Source: an uncultured Clostridia bacterium
GTDB taxonomy: Bacteria; Bacillota_I; Bacilli_A; RF39; UBA660
DNA length: 11,543 bases
Reading direction: 5' to 3'
Assembly: GCA_947569225.1 (NCBI GenBank)
Contig: CANORX010000016.1
Location: 1 to 11,543, forward strand
The notes below the pieces were generated by a model. It searched no databases. It had not been told where the DNA came from and was given only the letters and a program-made list of their open reading frames with translations. Position numbers and translations under genes: made by a program. Below, piece by piece: positions 7,588 through 11,543 of this stretch (the stretch's first letter is position 1; the number at the start of each line of letters is the position of its first letter).

Positions 7588-7777
7588 TTTTAATTAATTC
7601 ATTGTTCATTAATTGCCTTTAATCCTAAATTTAATTATTGGGTTTCTTATGTATAAATTATACTATATATGGTAAAAATTGGCTATACTACCATTAGAAT
7701 TTTATAACAATTCGAGAAGATATCTATAAATAATAACCATTTTATAGGTACTTTTTCTTTAAAATATTAGAAAGTCA
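7588..7777. other. Gene-free AT-rich stretch between DUF1016 remnant and rpsD promoter
   Basis: No open frame with a ribosome binding site is seen on either strand. Besides the inverted repeat at 7651-7663, ATGGTA (7669-7674) and TACCAT (7689-7694) form 6-bp arms 14 nt apart. No RNA gene, insertion sequence end or attachment site was recognised. Confidence 0.5.
7651..7663. repeat. Short inverted repeat at DUF1016 promoter candidate
   Basis: GTATAA and TTATAC flank a single A. It overlaps TATAAT (7657-7662, minus strand), which has a weak TAGCCA -35 (7680-7685) at 17 bp. This may be the old promoter and operator of the decayed DUF1016 gene; in such AT-rich DNA it may also be chance. Confidence 0.3.
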
Positions 7778-7806
7778 TTGATATTTTTTGTATTTTTTAG
7801 TATACT
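7778..7806 (+). promoter_or_regulatory. Sigma-A promoter of rpsD
   Basis: TTGATA (7778-7783), a 17-bp spacer, TATACT (7801-7806). Predicted start is near 7813, giving a roughly 160-nt untranslated leader, long for this genome's other transcripts. A second TATAAT at 7946-7951 lacks a -35 and sits on the ribosome binding site, so it is less likely. Confidence 0.75.
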
Positions 7807-7812
7807 TTAATA

Positions 7813-7972
7813 CGTGAAGAAGATGGCTACTTTATTTAGGCTCTAACGTGTTTGTTATCTTATGATTGATTAGTAACTAAAGCCATAAGCGAAAATCTCA
7901 AAATAAACACCCTAGAGTTTCCAAGAATAAGGATAAACATCTCTTTATAATATTAGAAAAGGAGGCGTTTAT
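7813..7972 (+). promoter_or_regulatory. Structured rpsD leader, candidate S4 autoregulatory pseudoknot
   Basis: Two long-range pairings interleave. ATGGCT (7823-7828) pairs with AGCCAT (7881-7886). The 16-nt segment 7841-7856 pairs with 7902-7917: 5 bp (CTCTA/TAGAG), a 2x2 internal loop, then 9 bp (GTGTTTGTT/AATAAACAC, one G-U). Their order makes a pseudoknot. Downstream, GTTTCC and GGATAAAC (7917-7938) can form a competing hairpin that would take apart the TAGAG strand. The ribosome binding site AAAAGGAGG (7957-7965) is 7 nt before the ATG. In Bacillus subtilis S4 represses rpsD by binding its mRNA leader, so the same role is inferred here. Pairings are read by eye, without energy calculation. 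Confidence 0.55.
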
Positions 7973-8572
7973 ATGTCAAGATACACAGGTCCTGCTTTTA
8001 GAAAATCAAGAAGACTTGGATTTAGTACTTTAGAGAATGGTAAAGACTTAAGAAAAAGAACTAGTGCTCCTGGTCAACATGGAACTTCTAGAAAGAAATT
8101 AAGTGAGTATGGAATTCAGCTTCAAGAGAAACAAAAAGTTAGAGTTATGTACGGTCTTACTGAAAAGCAATTTAGAAAAACTTTTGATGCCGCTGGTAAG
8201 AGAAAAGGTATTCATGGTACTAACCTACTTATTATGTTAGAAAGCAGATTAGATAATTTGGTTTATCGTATGGGACTTGCTAAAACTAGAAGAGCTAGTA
8301 GACAAATTGTTAACCATGGTCATATTATGGTTAATGGCAAGAATGTTGATATTCCTAGTTATCAAGTTAAACCTGGAGATGTTATCAGTGTTAGAGAAAG
8401 TTCTATGAATCATCCTGTTATTAAAGAATGTTTAGAGAATACTTCTAATAGAGTTGCGTTCGTTACTTTTGATGATAAGAAGATGAGTGGTACTTATGTA
8501 AGATATCCTGAAAGAGAAGAACTTAATGCTGAAATTAATGAATCTCTAATTGTTGAATTCTACAATAGGTAG
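7973..8572 (+). CDS. rpsD: 30S ribosomal protein S4
   Basis: Primary 16S rRNA-binding protein of the small subunit; it nucleates assembly of the 5' domain and takes part in decoding fidelity (family knowledge). At 199 residues it has the normal length. It begins [16 protein letters not shown], and [20 protein letters not shown] (35-54) marks the Bacilli form lacking the zinc-binding cysteines. The S4 RNA-binding domain follows ([20 protein letters not shown], then [10 protein letters not shown] and VKPGD). The start is fixed by AAAAGGAGG 7 nt upstream. It is monocistronic, with its own promoter, a structured leader and a terminator right after the stop. In many Firmicutes rpsD stands alone like this, near ezrA, and is regulated by its own product. 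Confidence 0.99.
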   Translation: MSRYTGPAFRKSRRLGFSTLENGKDLRKRTSAPGQHGTSRKKLSEYGIQLQEKQKVRVMYGLTEKQFRKTFDAAGKRKGIHGTNLLIMLESRLDNLVYRMGLAKTRRASRQIVNHGHIMVNGKNVDIPSYQVKPGDVISVRESSMNHPVIKECLENTSNRVAFVTFDDKKMSGTYVRYPEREELNAEINESLIVEFYNR

Positions 8573-8579
8573 TAATTTT

Positions 8580-8615
8580 AAAAACAGTAAGTTGTTATGC
8601 TTACTGTTTTTTATT
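8580..8615. terminator. Bidirectional terminator between rpsD and XRE gene
   Basis: AAAACAGTAAG (8581-8591) and CTTACTGTTTT (8600-8610) form an 11-bp stem with an 8-nt loop, flanked by A and T tracts. It begins 8 bp after the rpsD stop codon and abuts the stop codon of the convergent regulator gene, so it serves both. Confidence 0.88.
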
Positions 8616-8847
8616 CAAAGAATTTGTTTATTGGAACTTTTAGTGTTTCACTTATTTTAAGTAAATTGTAAATACTTATTCCTTGTGTACTTTTGTTACT
8701 TTCTAAGGCGCCTATTAATGAGGTTGATACACCTACTTTTTTGGCTAAGTCTTTTTGTGTGAATTTGTCTGTATTGATTCCGTATAAAAGCCTATATTTT
8801 TTTATGTTTTTCCCTATTTTGTTATTTAATTGTTCTTCTTTTGTCAT
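8611..8847 (-). CDS. Small XRE/Cro-CI family DNA-binding regulator
   Basis: A 78-residue protein that is essentially one Cro/CI-type helix-turn-helix domain. The motif spans about 31-52 (QKDLAKKVGVSTSLIGALES, with the usual Q..LA...GVS...I...E pattern), and helices 4-5 follow (ISIYNLLKISETLKVPINKF). There is no effector or dimerisation domain beyond this. The start is ATG at 8847, with AAAAAGGA about 8 nt upstream. It lies 12 bp after the stop of the large surface-protein gene on the same strand and has no promoter of its own in that gap, so it should be made whenever the surface protein is made. This Cro-like position suggests it acts on the shared operator region near 11319-11390, in concert or competition with the divergent regulator. 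Its targets are not shown by the sequence. Confidence 0.9.
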   Translation of the reverse strand: MTKEEQLNNKIGKNIKKYRLLYGINTDKFTQKDLAKKVGVSTSLIGALESNKSTQGISIYNLLKISETLKVPINKFFE

Positions 8848-8859
8848 ATGTTTTCCTTT

Positions 8860-11274
8860 TTAGTTTACTGCCTCACTGCAACTTGAGTCTACTGTTACTT
8901 TGTATGGGTTTGCAGCTGTTCCATCTCCGCTTTGCCAAGCTACACATGATTTTAGTGACAGAACTGGGCGAGTAGCCATCTTATTGGTTGCCCAAGTGCC
9001 TGTAAGATTGCCTGAATCACCTTTTACACAAAACACAACTGCATTACTACCACCACCTACTAGAAAATGATAAGGACTCATTAATCTCCACAACGATTTA
9101 TTAGTGCTACTTGTACCTAAATCATTTAGAAAAAAATAAGCTTTTGTTGTATATGTATTATAATCATACAAACCGCCTGCAAATGCTATTTCATCTGCTG
9201 TCATTAAAGCTACTCCATATTGTAATTTACCATTTCCTCCACTTTCGGTACTTACACTAAATCTGTCTGCTATATCTGCTGGACTACTGGTATAAGCTCC
9301 GCTCAATGTTGTCCAATTTTCACTTGAGTTATAATATCCACCCGTTGCTTGCCCACATTGGTAGCTAGGTCTTCTTCCTGATCTATTATGTAATAATCTA
9401 TCATATGCTGCATAAACAGTAGTATCATTGCCAGGACGATATTGCCCACTTGCTCGGTCATTACAATATATTGCTGTTTTACTTACATAGCCATCATAAT
9501 TTTTATCAAAAATATTTGATTTATACCAATTATCTATTACTTTCTTAACATTCGAATCTGTTGTATTAGTTCTATTATTATTTATACTTCCTGTACTTCC
9601 ATACATATATCCTACATACATTGTATTATTTTGTATTAAATTATATTCTGTAGAAGAGATATATGCATCTGTCGCTTTACTACTTGTTCCATGATATAAA
9701 AGTCTTATTCCTCCATCTTCATTTGTTCTTATTATTCTCCACATATATCCACCAAATTCCACCCAGTTATCAGCTACATTTCCTGCGAAATAATATACAT
9801 CCTTATTGTTATTTCCTCCAGTTTCTCTATATGTTCTTTCTTTATAGATTATCCCTGTTGTTGCTTTATCACTTGATAACACACTGTCAAAACTTCCATT
9901 AGGTCTTATATTTATTATTTGATGATCTTCTAGTATTTTACTATATAGTGTTATATTAGCAGAATCTGTAAAGTCTATTGTACAGTATTCTGGTGCTTGT
10001 ACATTTGTTAACATTACCATCTTTTTTGTTTCGTCCCATTCTGCTTTTGTTCCGTTTTTACATGTTACTTTGCTTACATATTTTGTTTCTACTAATTCTT
10101 TGTATGTCATTGAAGTTGTTGCTCCTTTATATGTGTATGATATGATGTTTATGTCACTGTTATCACTTATTACATATGGGTCGTCTATTGTTCCACTTCC
10201 TGTTACTTTTACTTCACTACTCAAGTATACTACTGGTTTTAGTCCACTCGTTGTTCCTTCTGTTGTTTCTTCTATTCCATTTGGTGTTATGTTTTCTATG
10301 TTTGTTCCATTTAAAGAGAAGTAAGCACTTGTTGGATTTAGGTATGAGGATAATCCTCCTATTTGGTTGTATTCATACGTACTTATAAGTCCAATGTTAG
10401 TATGACTACTTTCGGTGCATTCTTCATTGCAATTGAATTTGTTGGTTTTGTATATTGTGTTTTCTTTGTTTGTTAGTGTGTTGTAAAAACTTGTTAGGGA
10501 TGCATTTATGTTGTTTTTTGTTGTTGTGGTTTCATTCGTGCTTATTATTTTTGCTACTACTTTATTGTCTATTTTGTTTGTTCCTATTATTCTCCATAGG
10601 TTTTTTGTTTTGTCTTTGTTTTCTGGATATTGTATATAGTTATTTAAAGATCCACCTTGGTATTTACAGTTATTATTTGTTATACATTTTGTGTCATTTT
10701 CTATTATGTCTACTAGTCTACTTGAGTTTACTGCTAGGGTTTCTTTGTATGGTCCTGCGATTGTTTTATATCCATTTCCTAAGTTTATTGCTTGGTATGA
10801 GTTATATGTGTATCCTCCAAAGACTTTGAATGTTATTTTTTTTGTTTCGTTGTTTTTGTTATGCACTATTATTCTTATGGTTTTATTGTATGTGTTTTCG
10901 TCATAGCCTTTTATCATTCCTTCTGTGGTCCATGATGTTTTGTCTGTGTATTCTATTTCTATGTTAGAGTCACTAGTGTATGCTAATGTATATTTACTGT
11001 CTATTTTGTTTACACTAGATATGGTTATGTTGAAATAGTTTTTTCCATTTGCAGGTATTTCTATTTCGTTGTTTGAAATGGTGCTTATTTTGGTTTCGTC
11101 TTCTTCTATTGTTATTCCATAATTCAGTTCACTTATTAGTAGTTCACTCGCTTTGTATTTGTTTGTTGTTATTACAAATGTTCCATAGCTTATTCCTATT
11201 ATTGATGTCAATAGTAACATTATTGTTAGTGTTAGTCCTTTCTTGGTTTTTATGAGTTTTTTTAAGTTTTTCAT
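8860..11274 (-). CDS. Large secreted/anchored surface protein with two W-R-I-I modules
   Basis: An 804-residue extracellular protein of unknown function. The N-terminus (KKLIKTKKG, hydrophobic 14-30, ISYGTF) is a signal peptide or membrane anchor like those of CalY/TasA-type and pilin-like surface proteins. Residues 35-185 form a beta-rich domain. Two related modules follow: 187-370, with LWRIIGTN (227-233), KPVVYLSS and GSGTIDDPYVIS; and 445-797, with MWRIIRTN (511-518), ALMTADEIAFAGG, LWRLMSP, RPVLSLKSC and GDGTAANPYKV. They are joined by a small TCKNGTKAEWD..CTIDF linker domain (about 375-436). This arrangement, related to DUF6273-like domains, recurs in gut Firmicutes surface proteins (from memory). 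Paired cysteines suggest disulfides. No LPXTG sorting signal is seen, so attachment is probably through the N-terminus. Start ATG at 11274 is preceded by AGAAGGGAAG. It is driven by a consensus promoter under three operators and followed by an XRE gene. Codon use changes near residue 437. Confidence 0.88.
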   Translation of the reverse strand: MKNLKKLIKTKKGLTLTIMLLLTSIIGISYGTFVITTNKYKASELLISELNYGITIEEDETKISTISNNEIEIPANGKNYFNITISSVNKIDSKYTLAYTSDSNIEIEYTDKTSWTTEGMIKGYDENTYNKTIRIIVHNKNNETKKITFKVFGGYTYNSYQAINLGNGYKTIAGPYKETLAVNSSRLVDIIENDTKCITNNNCKYQGGSLNNYIQYPENKDKTKNLWRIIGTNKIDNKVVAKIISTNETTTTKNNINASLTSFYNTLTNKENTIYKTNKFNCNEECTESSHTNIGLISTYEYNQIGGLSSYLNPTSAYFSLNGTNIENITPNGIEETTEGTTSGLKPVVYLSSEVKVTGSGTIDDPYVISDNSDINIISYTYKGATTSMTYKELVETKYVSKVTCKNGTKAEWDETKKMVMLTNVQAPEYCTIDFTDSANITLYSKILEDHQIINIRPNGSFDSVLSSDKATTGIIYKERTYRETGGNNNKDVYYFAGNVADNWVEFGGYMWRIIRTNEDGGIRLLYHGTSSKATDAYISSTEYNLIQNNTMYVGYMYGSTGSINNNRTNTTDSNVKKVIDNWYKSNIFDKNYDGYVSKTAIYCNDRASGQYRPGNDTTVYAAYDRLLHNRSGRRPSYQCGQATGGYYNSSENWTTLSGAYTSSPADIADRFSVSTESGGNGKLQYGVALMTADEIAFAGGLYDYNTYTTKAYFFLNDLGTSSTNKSLWRLMSPYHFLVGGGSNAVVFCVKGDSGNLTGTWATNKMATRPVLSLKSCVAWQSGDGTAANPYKVTVDSSCSEAVN

Positions 11275-11318
11275 TCTTACTTCCCTTCTTACTACAAATA
11301 TAAATTGTTATTTATTTT

Positions 11319-11333
11319 AGGTAATTGTTACCT
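11319..11333. promoter_or_regulatory. Operator O1, AGGTAA-TTG-TTACCT
   Basis: Perfect inverted repeat with 6-bp arms and a 3-nt spacer, located about +4 to +18 of the surface-gene transcript. Same half-site as O2 and O3, so a dimeric XRE regulator probably binds here and could block early elongation. Confidence 0.75.
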
Positions 11334-11343
11334 TATGTAATAA

Positions 11344-11372
11344 ATTATAGGTAAAAATTACCTATTTGTCAA
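11344..11372 (-). promoter_or_regulatory. Fully consensus sigma-A promoter of surface-protein operon
   Basis: On the minus strand: TTGACA (11367-11372), a 17-bp spacer, TATAAT (11344-11349); every hexamer base matches consensus. Predicted start is near 11337, with a leader of about 63 nt. The spacer is almost entirely operator O2, so this very strong promoter is built to be repressed. Confidence 0.92.
11347..11365. promoter_or_regulatory. Operator O2, 8-bp perfect inverted repeat in promoter spacer
   Basis: ATAGGTAA-AAA-TTACCTAT, perfect 8-bp arms with a 3-nt spacer, lying between and overlapping the -10 and -35 of the surface-gene promoter. A bound dimer would exclude RNA polymerase. It is the best match of the three sites and probably the strongest. 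Confidence 0.85.
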
Positions 11373-11390
11373 TAGTTATTATTTACCTAT
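11372..11390. promoter_or_regulatory. Operator O3, half-degenerate copy
   Basis: ATAGTTAT-TAT-TTACCTAT: the right half is identical to O2 and the left half differs at two of eight positions. It lies between the surface-gene -35 and the -10 of the divergent regulator, as expected for a weaker, autoregulatory site. Confidence 0.65.
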
Positions 11391-11392
11391 TT

Positions 11393-11398
11393 TATAAT
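11393..11398 (+). promoter_or_regulatory. -10 element of divergent XRE regulator
   Basis: TATAAT, consensus, but no good -35 at 16-18 bp; TTGTCA (11366-11371) is 21 bp away. This is a weak promoter compared with its divergent partner. Transcription would start near 11405, leaving a leader of about 19 nt with AAGGAG (11406-11411) 12 nt before the ATG. Confidence 0.55.
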
Positions 11399-11423
11399 GA
11401 ATAAAAAGGAGATTTTATATATA

Positions 11424-11543
11424 ATGAATAGATTAAGAGATTTAAGAGAAGATAGAGATTTAAAGCAAGCTGATATTGCTAAAGAATTTAATATTGATCA
11501 GAGTAATTATAGTAAATACGAATTAGAAAAAGTTGATATTCCT
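11424..11543 (+). CDS. XRE family transcriptional regulator, cut off by window end
   Basis: The first 40 codons of a Cro/CI-type repressor are visible. RLRDLREDRDLKQADIAKEF leads into the recognition helix region NIDQSNYSKYELEK (23-36), with Q15 and E33 in their conserved places. The start is ATG at 11424, with AAGGAG 12 nt upstream, a slightly long spacing. The C-terminal part, including any dimerisation or peptide-sensing domain, lies outside the window. It is divergent from the surface-protein operon and shares an intergenic region with three matching inverted repeats, so it is the first candidate for binding them, repressing the surface operon and controlling itself. That role is inferred from position and site symmetry. 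Confidence 0.9.
   Translation, partial: MNRLRDLREDRDLKQADIAKEFNIDQSNYSKYELEKVDIP

Noticed and set aside
8860..9965. Diversity-generating retroelement target in the C-terminal module of the surface protein
   Set aside because: The fold is suggestive (DUF6273/lectin-like end), but no reverse transcriptase, template repeat or adenine-specific variable block is visible in the window.
9663..10906. Plus-strand open frames opposite the surface-protein gene
   Set aside because: Leu/Phe-rich shadows of a T-rich antisense strand, without ribosome binding sites.
1..11543. TGA used for tryptophan, as in Mycoplasma
   Set aside because: All full-length genes contain TGG for Trp and no internal TGA, so the code is standard.
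1..11543. CRISPR array, tRNA/rRNA genes, insertion sequence or attachment sites
   Set aside because: No regularly spaced repeats, cloverleaf-like segments, transposase fragments or flanking direct repeats were seen on either strand.

Overview
The window is strongly AT-rich, uses the standard genetic code (TAA and TAG stops, Trp as TGG), and carries Gram-positive style AAGGAGG ribosome binding sites and sigma-A promoters. With ezrA, an ftsK/spoIIIE translocase and a zinc-less rpsD, this points to a low-GC Firmicute. The surface-protein family at the right end and the codon use suggest a small-genome gut Bacilli lineage (RF39/RFN20-like), but that placement is inference.

Left block (1-3412, minus strand): ezrA followed after 14 bp by the DNA translocase ftsK/spoIIIE, which runs off the window start. 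This is a cell division and chromosome segregation operon, and both genes start with GTG. Middle block (3421-6950): an unrecognised plus-strand gene with a near-consensus extended -10 promoter, convergent across a shared terminator with an unrecognised single-pass membrane protein that has an eight-cysteine ectodomain. Upstream of that is a flippase-like/lysylphosphatidylglycerol-synthase-type membrane gene broken by one in-frame TAA.

Decay zone (6951-7780): the promoter and leader of the broken flippase gene, then a heavily damaged DUF1016 (YhcG-type, PDDEXK nuclease family) remnant whose pieces lie in three frames. Next is rpsD (ribosomal protein S4) with its own promoter and a roughly 160-nt leader. 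The leader can form a long-range helix interleaved with a second helix (a pseudoknot), as expected for S4 autogenous control. rpsD ends in a shared bidirectional terminator.

Right block (8611-11543): a minus-strand operon encoding an 804-aa secreted or anchored surface protein and a 78-aa XRE regulator. It is driven by a fully consensus promoter (TTGACA-17-TATAAT). A perfect inverted repeat fills the spacer, and two related sites flank it. A second XRE regulator diverges from the same region and runs off the window end. Surface gene, co-transcribed regulator, divergent regulator and three operators resemble a phage-type genetic switch and form the most interesting unit here. The C-terminal module of the surface protein also has visibly different codon use from its N-terminal part, which suggests module exchange.
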